Source of the DNA: Phragmites australis
Taxonomy: Eukaryota; Streptophyta; Magnoliopsida; Poales; Poaceae
DNA: 64,000 nt
Direction: 5' to 3'
Assembly (NCBI RefSeq): GCF_958298935.1
Contig: NC_084921.1
Location: forward strand, 7,698,001 to 7,762,000
This document shows, piece after piece, positions 22,063-33,453 of the stretch (position 1 is the stretch's first letter; each line of letters begins with the position of its first letter). The translations under genes and the position numbers were made by a program. The notes beneath the pieces are model-generated. The model made no database searches, was not told the DNA's origin, and saw only the letters and a list, made by a program, of their open reading frames with translations.

Positions 22063-23107
22063 ATAAGTAGGTTCTGAAAACATGGATCCACTGAATTACT
22101 ACCAATTAGGGTATTTAAACATATCCTAGCATTTTGCTATCCCTTCTTTGCGTATCATGTACGGCAGATTAACTACACTATTCACATCTTTCGAGCTCCT
22201 AACCCTAAGACATCACGTACGCACAGATCTGCAGGGCCATCCCTACACTACTACCGAACGGATAAAAATAGCGTTTTATCAATATCGGTTCATCAATAAT
22301 TATAATTAAAAATATATTAATATTGATCATTAATTTTTTATAGATAAATAATGATTGAAATACTAAGAACTATCATTGATAGTCATTGTCACATGCTGAT
22401 CCACATACCAACTGACACTGATATTTACTATACTATAAAAACCCACCTTCTTTCCCAGTCTAACCAGAATAGAGCCAACCCCAGGCTGAGCAGAACAGAA
22501 CCGATCATCATTTTTGCCGTCCTTGCACTTAGAGCGCTTAAAATTTGGAGAAGTTAAGATGCTCTAAGGTTAGTAATATGATATATATTTTATTTTTAGA
22601 TAGATTGCTTTGGGGTTGATGGTTGGTACTTGTTACATGATGATGAATTTTACGATCCAATTGGATTTAATTTAGAAAAAAATTGCAAAATACCATTAGA
22701 ACTGTCATTCGAGTGGTATCCTTGCAAAAAATAAAAAAATCAAGATGGTATTTTTAAATGCCCTTAAAATCTAGCTCCAATTTTTTATACGTGGATTGCA
22801 TATATTTTTAAAGTCTTGCATTTAAATAATAATCTAATGAATTTTCTCTATTCATTAATCAACGTAGTGAATTTAACACGATTGATAGAATACAGTGTTG
22901 TAAGGATATCACGTCCACCCACGGGTCGCAATCAAATATGACATCTTTTGAAAGGCGGGTCCCCCGATCCGGCCTAAGTACAGAAAGGAAATGGGCCCTC
23001 AAATAGGGACCAATCAAGATGCAAGGTAATTCAATAAATTTGTTCTAAATTTTGAATTGCTTAATGATTATAAATTGAATGGTTTTAATTATAATGACTT
23101 GTATATG

Positions 23108-23370
23108 GACCGGTTATGGATGTGCAAGGAACGAGGGCTAGAGTTTTTATTGGCATCGAGGCTTTTTTAGGCTACCGTGGCGTATAAGAAGGCAAAAAGG
23201 AAGCGTACCAATCATTATATATGTTGTTTGTGTGTCGACTGCAAGAATAAGAAGTAGTTTTCATATAGAGTAGATCTGTGCACACTTAATTTGCAAGGGT
23301 TTCAAGGCTGGTATCAAGGGTTAATCCCTGACAATGATTTCAAGGTGTACCGGTCAAAGGGCGTGGAACA
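23108..23370 (+). pseudogene. CACTA transposase-associated N-terminal domain remnant
   Basis: From MDRLWMCKERG the frame shows the pattern of the plant transposase-associated domain: CCLCVDCKNKK (cysteine pair) and GFQGWYQG. Two in-frame stops (near 23174 and 23254) break it. The frame is cut at about 23370 by the inserted LTR-like DNA. Confidence 0.65.
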
Positions 23371-23371
23371 A

Positions 23372-24150
23372 CGCTGAAGGTGTCCATTCGTCGGTGTGTG
23401 TTGGACTCAAGAACACCAGAGTTATTTAGGTTTAGGTCTTCCGAAGGATAACAACCTTACGTCATGTGTATTTTGTTATGAGTGATTGTGAATCGGTTAC
23501 CCATCCTCCTTTACAAACTGGATCCTCCTCTCTTTATATACCAGAGAGAGAGAACTTACAAGTAAACCCCGATTAGCAAACCCATGTCTAGCCATATATT
23601 CAACTCTTGGATCATATCCTGGAGAACTGAGTGAGCCCAACTTGCCATGAGAGCTTTGAGTGCCTGTCCCAACCGTAGAACGCCTCCACACCTGCCTTCC
23701 CTGGCCGCCCGGCGCATCCCATTGCCATGTGCCATAAGGTCGTCTACCAAGCTATCTTGTCCCTATGCCTCATGAGTCTACCTATAAAACCGTCCACTTG
23801 CCTGGTCGTTCTGCAGATCCTATCTCGTCAGCCATACGGTGCTGCGCCGGCCCATAAGGCCACATCCGTAGCATTTAATACTATAGGACGGGGCAGTTCC
23901 TAACCTCACCGTCCATGACTTTGTTCACTGGATGGGGTGTCTGGGGAAGGAAAACACTTAAGTAGATATCAAACAATACGGTTAGATGTGTTAGGTAAGG
24001 ACCGGCCTCGCGACCAGCAAGGGTTGATCGTAGGATCTCATAATATCGCAAGGAGTCTAGTCGCGCAAGCCTTGTGCTGGTCGTGTGAGCTTGGACCTGG
24101 TCCCGCGATAGGCCAGGGTTCAGAAAATATCCCCCGTCAATCATTATATT
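23372..24150 (+). mobile_element. LTR-like insertion inside the CACTA coding region
   Basis: The sequence is GC-richer than its flanks and interrupts the transposase reading. It has a TATA-type element (CTTTATATACCAGAGAGAG, about 23532-23550) and ends near ATATCCCCCGTCA, an LTR-like terminus. I found no matching 5-bp duplication and no TG start with certainty, so a solo LTR is likely but unproven. Confidence 0.4.
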
Positions 24151-24242
24151 CCTCGTGAGGCTCATTAGCTAGGACCCACGGTGAACTTGAAGATGTTGGG
24201 CATGAAAGGCAACCAACAGTCGAAGAAGACAGAGGCAATGAT

Positions 24243-26360
24243 ATGACAGCTAACGAAGACTTTGATATATTAGTATTTGAAGATACTTTTATCAAGAAAG
24301 ATATAGGGGATACTTTTGTTAGCAACAATGAAGATGACATAGAACAAATGTTGTGTGATGGAGAGGGGGACTTCACTAGTGAAAGACAATATCAAAAGTT
24401 CCAGCGCATGTTAGAAGACTCTAAAACACCAGTTTACCTGAACTGTAAAGATGAGCACATGAAGTTGCATATGGTGCTGACACTAATGCAAATAAAGTCT
24501 AGCAATGGTTGGACTGATAAGGGCTTGAATGAATTGTTAGACTCTTGAGGGAATTGCTTCAAAAGGGGAACGTATTGCCCAAAAATAAGTGCCATACCAA
24601 ACAGGTTGTCTGCCCGTTGAGACTCAAAGTAGAGAAAAATACATGCATGTGGAAACGACTGTATGTTGTTTCGCGGCAAAGATGCAGACATGGAAGCGTG
24701 TCGCGTTTGCAATGAACCATGGTACAAGTGTAATGTTGATGATATCGAGAGCGATGGCATGGGGGTGAAGAGAAAGAAGAAAATACCCTCTGTTAATGTA
24801 GTTTGATATTTCCCCATAATCCCTCGTTTGAAGCGATTATTTGCTAACAAAGCGAATATCGTGTTGATGCGATGGCACGTCGAACAATGCAAGGAAGATA
24901 TAATGCTTAGACACCCTGCTGATGGAATGCAATGGAGGAGATTCGATACAAAATACAAGAACTTCAGAGATGAAGTGAGAAATCTAAGGTTCAAGTTGAG
25001 TACGGATGGGATGAATCCTTTTGGCAACACGAGAAGTACTCATAGTACTTGGCTCATGACTCTCTATATCTACAATCTTTCACCTTGGATGTGCGTGAAG
25101 CGGAAGTACCTTATGATATCTTTGTCGATTAGTGGGTCGAATCAACCAGGCAACGATGTTGATGTGTACCTCAAACCATTGGTTAAAGATCTTATTGTAC
25201 TGTTGAAAGATGGCGTACGGGTATGAGATGAATACAGACGTGAGAATTTCACACTGCATGCAATGCTATTCATAACAATCTCAGATTGACATGCTCTTAG
25301 TAATCTATCAGGGCAGACTGTAAAAATGGTACAAATTCAGTGCTTGGAGAAAACAGGAGAGCGGTGGCTGGCAAACAGTCAGAAAATGATCTTCATGGGT
25401 CACTGTAGGTTCTTTCGTCTGGATCACCCATACCATAAGAATAGAAGATCTTTTGACGAGACAGTGGAACATCGTTAAGCTCTAAAGATTCGCACAGGAG
25501 AACAGGTATTTAAGATGGTAAAGACACTTAGAGTTGTACTTAGAAAGGGGCCAGACAATACAAAAATCCTAGCTGAGCAGCATGCTCCTATACGGAAAAA
25601 GATATTAATATTTTTGTTGCTGCCTTATTAGAAGTATATTATGGTCCGACATGCAATCGACGTCCTGCACGTGAAGAAGAATGTGTTTGATAGCTTGATT
25701 GGTACCTTACTAGACATATCCGGTAAAATAAAAGATATACTAAATGCACAGCTGGACCTGAAAGAAATGTAGCTCAGGAAGGACCTACATTACATGCAAT
25801 TAGATAAAGGCAAAAAGAAACTTCCCACAACTTGCTACACTATAAACAAGGAAGAGAAGATCAGCCTGTATGGTTGCTTGCGTGATGTCAAGGTTCCGAC
25901 CAGTTACTCCTCCAACATCAGGAGCTTAGTAAACATGAAAGATAAGAAATTAGTTGGCATGAAGTCTCATGATTGTCACGTGATGATGATGTAGATGTTT
26001 TCAATTGCAATTAGAGGTATTCTGCCGGATAAGGTCCGAGACCCAATCATAAACCTATGTTCGTTCTTCAACGTAATTTCACAAAAGGTCATAGATCCGA
26101 ACAAACTGGCAAAGCTGCAGCAAGAAGTGGTTCATACTATATGTCAGTTTGAGACTATTTTTCCGTTGATATTTTTTTATATAATGCCCCATCTAATTGC
26201 TTACATTGTGAGTAAGATAAATAGCTTTAGCCCCGTATTAATGCATCAGATGTATCCTTTCGAAAGGTTCATGGGGATTCTGAAGAAATATGTTCGTAAC
26301 CGAGGTCAACCGGAAGGTTGCATTGCCCAAGGATCGAGATTTTCTCTACGGGGATGACAC
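24243..26360 (+). pseudogene. CACTA TNP2-type transposase (broken)
   Basis: The chain matches the plant TNP2 family in order: SSNGWTDKGLNELLDS, HACGNDCMLFRGKDADMEAC, RLKRLFANKANIVLMRWH, HPADGMQWRRFDTKY, LRFKLSTDGMNPFGN, STHSTW, GSNQPGNDVDVYLKPLV, then RHAIDV, and a C-terminal DUF4218-like part (GMKSHDCHVMM, ISQKVIDP, YPFERFMGILKKYV). The DxD-type catalytic neighbourhood (STDGMNPFG) is visible. Stops or frameshifts occur at about 24546, 24804, 25224, 25440-25630, 25770 and 25992, so no functional transposase can be made. Confidence 0.88.
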
Positions 26361-26499
26361 TATTTATATATTATTTGAGGAAATATATCGAGTGTATCAG
26401 AATGATGCCATCGACGTGTCTATCTTGAATTGTTGGACTCTGCAAGTGTCATATACGTATAATTCACGCTATATATTTCTATACCATTAGATTAAATGT

Positions 26500-27160
26500 C
26501 TTAACTTATTTTTTTGTGTATAATAGAGGTAAAAAGACGCAGGACGAACAACATCAACAATGTGAGATTCATCGACCTACATCATATAAACCCGACAATG
26601 ATCAGAACTAATCCAAAACAAACCGAGGACTATGCATTAAAGTATATTCTGGAGCTACAATTGAAAAAATACATACTTTTACCCTACCACTTTGATATGT
26701 TTTTCCCTCTATGAATGTTCTATTCTTTTTGAGCAATACATCAGAAATTAGGACCAACTGACCTATGGTGACCTATGTGCAATTATCCCTAGATCCTACT
26801 TGTCATCCAGCCAGATATTAGCAAGATCATTATCTGTGACTCATAAAGTAATGCAAAAGAAACCTATCAACCCGTCATTGAATTGCTATAAAGGAAAACC
26901 TGACCATTTCGTTATTGTTCTTGTAATATTTCCTTTGATTGAATCTAAGTCTACTTACGGCGATAATCACACACGTACAGAGTGTACTTACGATATATCA
27001 AGAAGAGTGTTAGACACCGACCATACATGAAATAATGGATAGTCCGACATGACTTTACTTGTAGGAAGCAAGGTCCGGGTAATAATTTATGTGCTTTTAT
27101 GTAATAGAATTCATGCACGGATTCAATGGAGACACATAGCTCTAAGTGGCTGATGCTGAG
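26500..27160 (+). pseudogene. Ulp1-like (C48) protease remnant in the CACTA element
   Basis: The segments VRFIDLHHINP, KYILELQLKKYILLPYHFD and, after further stops, a Cys-containing GPGNNLCAFYV followed by EFMHGF follow the order of the SUMO-protease-like domain carried by many plant CACTA and MULE elements. Frameshifts and a missing His-Trp segment after YHFD show decay. Confidence 0.6.
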
Positions 27161-27692
27161 ATAGGCAGCATACATATTGATGACTAATTTTCAGGTCTGA
27201 TACGTATTCATGAGGATTGATTTCTTCAATTCTTGAAATTGCATCTCCTCAAGCTGTCTAGAGATCGACTCTTGCCTATCGAAATCAACGCACTTCAAGA
27301 ATAACTTGTTGGGTTCATCAATGACCAAGTCATCAGTCCAACTAGTGAGTTCCATGAAATTAGCTCATCTCTCTCGTTACCTTCATCCAACAAGAAAAGG
27401 CAAAGTTCAGACCATTCGATTAACCAGAAATCTTAAACTCCTTATCCTTGTTGTAATAAAACTTGATATGTATGTGGTGTATATATATTGTGATGAGACA
27501 TGATATTTTATAACTTAAATTTATTTGTGTTTATGTATATATGCTGCGATGAAACTTAACGTCTCGTAAATTAAATTAATACGTGTGTGTCAATAAATAT
27601 ATCGTACACTATTGGCGGCAACAACCAAAATTTGAAAATAGGCATGGTATTAGCGGCAACTGCAAAATTTTGAGAAGAGCGGGAAACACATA

Positions 27693-27769
27693 TCAGTGTC
27701 GGTTCATGGATCCAACATGCACTAATACTACACATATCAATGTCGGTTGGATCCATGAACTGACACTGA
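27693..27769. repeat. 24-bp-arm hairpin in the CACTA 3' subterminal region
   Basis: Arms at 27693-27716 and 27746-27769 are inverted copies with one mismatch, separated by a 29-base loop. A transcript from either strand would fold into a strong stem suited to small-RNA processing. Confidence 0.8.
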
Positions 27770-28029
27770 TGCTGATTTTCAGTGCCGTTTCTATACTTGA
27801 CACTGATAGTCAGTAACTATCAATGCCGAGTAATCAGTGGCGGTTCAAAACCCGCCACTAATGGTGATTTTGAACTGCCACCGATGAGGATTTCTACAGT
27901 AGTGCTAGCTAGTCAAGAATGATGCATTATATTTGTCAAGTACACATTCGAGTAGTTTGTACAATGTTGGGGGAGCATTATATTGACTTGAAAATTTTGG
28001 TTGAACTCTTAGGTCGCTTGAGCCAAGAT

Positions 28030-29278
28030 CACTACCATAGAATACCCATTTAGTGCTAGTTCAAAAAGGCCTTTGGTGTCGTTTTTGCATCCGGTAGCGA
28101 TTGACTAGTACTAAAAGGTCCGGACTAATCATTGTCGGTTGCACACTCGACACTGAAAGCCCCTTCCCGGAGCAGAAAAATGAAATGAACTGGCTCGGTC
28201 ACCGCTCGCGTTGCCGCTCGACACGGTGCTCTCACCGCCACTTCATTGATAGTTCCACCGACCCCGTCCTTGCCCCGGTGTCATGGACAAGCTCGCAGAT
28301 CCCACCGCTATCTTGGACGAGCTCTCAGATCTAGACACCACCGTGGACAACGACCTCACCCCTGCGAGCCCCTGAGCGTGGCGTGGGCATGCTTTTGTGG
28401 TCCCGAGCAACCCATCACCACCCACTACATGCCCCTGGGCCCCCCGCCAGCAAGGTCCGACTCCACGACCGGTGCGGAGATGCTATGTCGTGCGTCCTCC
28501 TCCTCCTCCCCCACCCTTCACTACGTGCACCTTCACCAACCCAACGAGATGGTCCAACATGGTGCTACCCCTCTTCCTCTCCCTCTTCTGTGTTGTTCGC
28601 CAAACAACCTTATCCTCCTCTCCCTCACAGCATGATCCAGCATCGAGCTCAGCTTCTCCCCTGGCCACACACACTCAACAGATCCACAGCGAACAACCAT
28701 GGTTGAGCTTCACCGAGCTCAGCAGCCGAGCCATCCACAGCCACATGACCCTCTCTAGCATTGTCTTGTCACCAAAAAACTTCACCTTCGCTCCAAGCTC
28801 AGTCCAACTCCCTCATGTTCGCACACCGAGATCCCCAGCTGAACTCCATGCCACATAGAAGGGAACCGAGCACTGTCGCCCAGATCTGTTGCACCATCGA
28901 TGAGCTGCACCGAGGTCAGGCGCCCAGGAGCACGGAGGAGGCTCGCTAAGAGCTTCTTCACGTAGATAGATTGGAGTGAGAGAGGAGGAGAGTTCGAAAG
29001 AGGATGAGAGAGGGGCGTAGAGGAGATAGGGACACAGATGGCTGCGAGCCGGATGTGAGACTTGTGAGCCCAAATATTAATGAAGTAAAATTTCTGAACA
29101 TCACTACCGGTTTTTAATTCAAACCGGCACTAGTAATGACTTATCATTGCCTGATGTTATCTAAAACCAGTAGTAATACATATTTTTTTTTACGAAACGA
29201 CATTGATACTTCATCAGTGTCGATTCTGCTCTAACCAGCACTGATGACCTAGCACATATGACAAGTTCTATTATAGTG
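28030..29278. mobile_element. non-autonomous CACTA element, 1.25 kb, TSD GAT
   Basis: Left end CACTACCATAGAATACCC, right end (inverted) CACTATAATAGAACTTG, with GAT on both sides (28027-28029, 29279-29281). Inside, about 28.15-29.06 kb is GC-rich and open in several frames, unlike the AT-rich termini. It encodes nothing I recognise but could be captured host DNA. Subterminal ACCGGTTTTTAATTCAAACC-type words match other CACTA ends in the window. It lies 125 bases right of the 5.66-kb CACTA element. Confidence 0.82.
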
Positions 29279-29760
29279 GATGTACTTACTATATATACTA
29301 TTTAGCGATCTACAAAAGTTCAACACCTATATATAAACAGAATGAGAATTTGGTCATAGATATTGGAAACGAGATAAGACTACGACTGTATATACATTTA
29401 TGGTTATATGCTTTCATGCATATTCTACATGTCATTGAAATGCGTCTCATTCAGTACTCTACACAGTTGCTTAACAATGTAACCCGTTTTTTCATAATAT
29501 TGTTTGCCTGTACGATTAGGCATAGCTAGCTTGGTCGCGGAAAGCTAGACAGTGGCCTCTTATATACATATGGGCAAGTATAATTAATCAGGTGACATGC
29601 ATGCATATGAACTATATCTTTCCGCCATGCAAGTGGGTCAATAAAAATGGCATTAGCTCTTAGTTAGGACTTATAAGTAATCAACACTCTGCAAAAGAGT
29701 TCATCTTTGACTCCTCATCATCACTGGTGGTTTCCAAAAAATGTGTTATCAGAGGACTCT

Positions 29761-29930
29761 TACTACTACAGAACCCCTTATTATTACCGGTTCAAAAATT
29801 ATTTTACTACCGGTTTTCGAACCTGCAGTGATTAAACGGTAGTGATAACCCAACTATTACTATTAGTTCACGTAATAAACCGACAATGATAATCCACGCC
29901 CCTCCTCTCCCCAAATATAACTATTGTCGA
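29761..29930. mobile_element. CACTA terminal fragment (one end only)
   Basis: ACTACTACAGAACCCCTTA followed by ACCGGTTCAAAAATT and ACCGGTTTTCGAACC resembles a CACTA left end and its subterminal repeats. No partner end was found to the right. Confidence 0.45.
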
Positions 29931-30920
29931 TAACAACGTATTAAAAAATAGCACATATAAATAAGCATATATACATACACAATTCATCACCGATCTTTCT
30001 AGCTCGACACATTTCATTCACAAATTATATATATATGCATAATTTACGTATCATTCATATATGTTTCTTGGTTAGTTGGGACATAGCTTAAACTCTCTAT
30101 CTCATAATTTATTTTAGATATTCAGAAATCTTAGGGTTCATTTGAAACATTTATGCTAGGGAAACAAATAAGTGGTTTAACCTCTCTTGCTACTCAAAGT
30201 TATTGAACTCAGCAAGTCCCGAGTGCTTATTGAAGGTTGCGCTCTATCTGACTTATAAAACTTGTCTTTTGGACTTATTATTTCATTATTGATGAATCTG
30301 ATAAGTTGTTTTTAGATAGTGTTGATGTTATGTTGCAGGACTTTACTTATGTTCAATTTAATGAGATATCATTAGAAGAATTAAAGAAATCAATTCTACC
30401 TAACACGTATAGAAACTGAGAAGTATGTATCCATATGTATTTACATACTTCTACATCACCTTAAGGTTGCACACTTATGTATTTACCACACGTACTGCTA
30501 CTACATGTAATGCCTAAAATAAACCAGAATAATCTACATTGTTTCTTCCATTCATAGTTATACCCAGGCTCATCTTAAAATAAGAGCTATACCCAGACTG
30601 ATCCATTGCATCCTGATGCATATGTCTAATGCCGCTCTTATATATGTTTATTTAATTTTCACATTTCTGTCCAGTAGTTTTATGAGTGTTGTGGTGTGAA
30701 ACCACAACAAGGTGCTCTCAAGCTTCCATGGAGTGGAGAACGACAGAGTGAAGGAGATGGAGGGAGAGAGTGCAATGATGGAAAAAAGATACATCAATCA
30801 ACCATCTATCAGGGGCGGGTCTATTTGTATACGGAAATGATGTAACTCGAACATTCGGGCGTATTGGATGGGACAACCCGCTCAGTCCATGGTTTATTAT
30901 TGGGCTGGTACAAAAATATT
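29931..30920. other. AT-rich intergenic DNA
   Basis: No gene or complete element was recognised in this stretch, nor in the 29279-29760 gap to its left. Confidence 0.4.
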
Positions 30921-31345
30921 ATTCATTTAAGTTTATTTCTGTGTCTCAGCTCGCATCTCTAATGTTTTAGACGTTAAGTTTAATGTTTAAGATGTTATGA
31001 AATTTTGTTAGAATAATTATTTTCGTATGTTGCATCTCAAAATCTCTTGCGTATAGATTCAGACCTGAAAAAACTATTCATTTGAGTTAATTCCTATATT
31101 TTTGCATCTCTAATATTTCAGACATTCAAATTTAATGTTTTAGACGTTATGAAAATTTGTTGCTATAGTTATTTTCGTATGTTGCATCTCGGAATCTCTT
31201 GCGTACAGATCCGAATCTAAAAAAATTATCCATTTGAGCCAATTCCTATATTTTCGTATCTCCAATGTTTCAGATATTCAAATTTAATATTTCCAATGTT
31301 ATAAAAATTTGTTACCATAGTTATTTTCGTATGTTACACTCATGA
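30921..31345. repeat. three tandem copies of a ~152-bp unit
   Basis: Units begin near 30921, 31075 and 31226 with ATTCATTTRAGTT..ATT and share TTTCGTATGTTGCATCTC and CTCTTGCGTA segments at the same offset. Copies differ by point changes. Shorter repeats of GATGTTGCAGACACTTCTCTCC follow at 31450-31500. They may belong to a DNA transposon interior, but no ends were found. Confidence 0.7.
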
Positions 31346-33440
31346 GGTTTCATCCGAAAATGTTGCGTGCAACATAGAGTGATGTTGCGGTGGGAATTTT
31401 CTCCTGAAATCGGATGCATATGATGAACTATTTCGGTGCATAATTTTCAATATTACAGACACTTCTCTCCGATGTTGCAGACACTTCTCTCCAATATTGC
31501 AGAAGTTAGCGTTTGATATTGCGACGGAAGAACAGAGCGTCCAATGAAAAATTTTCCAACGGACATCTGGGTGCTAGCAGGATCGATTTATATATGTACA
31601 TGTCCGACTAATTACAATATTGTCTCTCTCAAATATTATAGAAATGCCATCGAGGCTAATCCTGCTGAGGGTATGGAAGTAAATTTTTGAGCGTATAGAG
31701 GGTATTTACATTCATGCCTCTATGAGCTAACCCTACTACTAGGGACGTGTGGTGCACTATATTGCATGTCTCGGATCTCCTGTGCGGTGGCTCACATTGC
31801 GGTGTCGTACTAGAGTTAATATGGCTAGGATTCATGACGCAACCTTCGACCTTGGTGAGGTCCGATAAGTGTCTAGCTTTCAATAGGGACCTTTCAGAGG
31901 GGGCCCTTTCGGTGCTGGGCACCATAATCAGAGCTTGACTCTAATCCACATTTGCCTGAACTGGGATCCTCTGACTTCATGTTGCCGTCACTAACGTGTG
32001 AGGCCGAATCCACAGTCAATGACAACGTCACCGATGTTATAACGTCAAAGGATCCCGATCCCCTTTGCCTGACATTGGCGTACTCTCATTCAGTACTCTC
32101 GTGAGGCTTCATGGAGCCCTCTTGGGGGAGGATCGAAGGGCTCTTCTCTTCGACCTAGGAGAAGGCCCAGACCTTCGTTTGGGCTTCGTCTGTCCCCGTC
32201 ATGGTGCCACTCTCCAGAACTTGACATTGCTTATCTGTCATGGCCGTTTGGGAGATGACGAGGGTCCATCCCTCAACAGTGAGCTAATTGTAGCCTAATC
32301 ACTCCTTGGTCACGCTAGTGCGTGGTCCTTACGGTAAAATATATGCAAGTGTTAAATTTTGGACCACCAATTGCAATTTTTTTCTTTTGAGCTAGTTGTT
32401 GTTTGTTACTTTCAGCAGGAATCATCGCGAGCATTCCTAGCTAGAGTACTTGATCGATCAGCTACCTAGGTTGGTCCATTTACAGCTATATGTAAATATA
32501 GATTATCTGTACCTGATCTCATATTCAAGTTTATTATGCGAAGAACAGTTCTAAAAGCAGCATTTGGCTGCTAATAATTGATTGATCTGAGGCAATAGAT
32601 CAATATATATGCATGACAAAGGGTCCAATACTGATGTTACTACACTGACACTATGTACCTCTGAATAAAACTGGATAGGTATATTGCAACACCCTAATAT
32701 TAATCCCAGTCTCACCTTCCCGGTTTACAATAAATCCTATTAATACCTGAGTAGCAACCCGCAATTGAGAGCAATATTGATTTTAAATAATGCCTGTAGC
32801 TATATAGTATTGTTCTGCATTTCTTTGTTAATTACTATGTCGAATGGGGATATTAATGTGAATAGCATGCTTTCTCTGATATATGCTTTAGGAATGCTCA
32901 TGTTAATATATGTGATATTTTCATATGGTAATTAAGCTGTTAAATTAATGCTTAAATCCGGAGTTAGTTTAATCAAAAAAATTAAACACCATTTGTCCCA
33001 ACAGTATGCAGGTCCAAAATCTGGATAAACCCTTCGGGATGAAGTGAAGACTAAAAAAGTAAAAAGAAAAACATCATGCATGGTCTGCGCTGTGGAATTT
33101 TGGGCCTTAAGGTGTTGGAGATGGTTTCACCAAGGAAAATGCTTCACATCCGATTAATTTGTCCGACTCCTGTACGACCATAGTGTGCGTTTGCACTGCG
33201 CTCGTGGGGTCAGAGCCTTGCTCTGCCTGTGGTCGTAACACAGTCGGCCGATTTTGTCTTACGCATAGCAGCGTTCTTTCACCAATGTTTGCTAGACAGG
33301 CCATGCGTGTGCTGCCTTGTACCACGGCATAGATGGCGTGACAAGGGGTGGTTCTACCTATCGAGCCATCGAGGACCTAAGCCCTCTAATTTGGGGTGAG
33401 GTGATACGTGGTGGATCTAGAGCTAAAATTGATGTGACAT
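31346..33440. other. unassigned intergenic DNA
   Basis: Two moderately GC-rich stretches (31.74-32.30 and 33.10-33.36 kb) contain ORFs of 60-90 codons with no recognisable domain. Nothing else is visible. Confidence 0.35.
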
Positions 33441-33453
33441 CTAATTTTTTTTG

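Larger units (their letters stand above)
22246..27904 (+). mobile_element. CACTA (En/Spm) DNA transposon, 5.66 kb, TSD CTA
   Basis: The left end CACTACTACCGAACGG and the right end CTACAGTAGTG are inverted CACTACT termini, flanked by CTA on both sides (22243-22245, 27905-27907). The interior carries, in order, a transposase-associated N-terminal domain, TNP2 transposase, a DUF4218-like domain and an Ulp1-like protease, all on the plus strand and all broken by stops. About 0.8 kb of unrelated LTR-like DNA (about 23372-24150) interrupts the coding region. Subterminal words such as TCAATATCGGTTCATC and their complements occur near both ends. Confidence 0.88.

Noticed and set aside
28246..28858. 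Three overlapping ORFs of 107-153 codons
   Set aside because: Open in all three frames because of high GC. No domain is visible. Treated as the interior of the CACTA element, not as genes.
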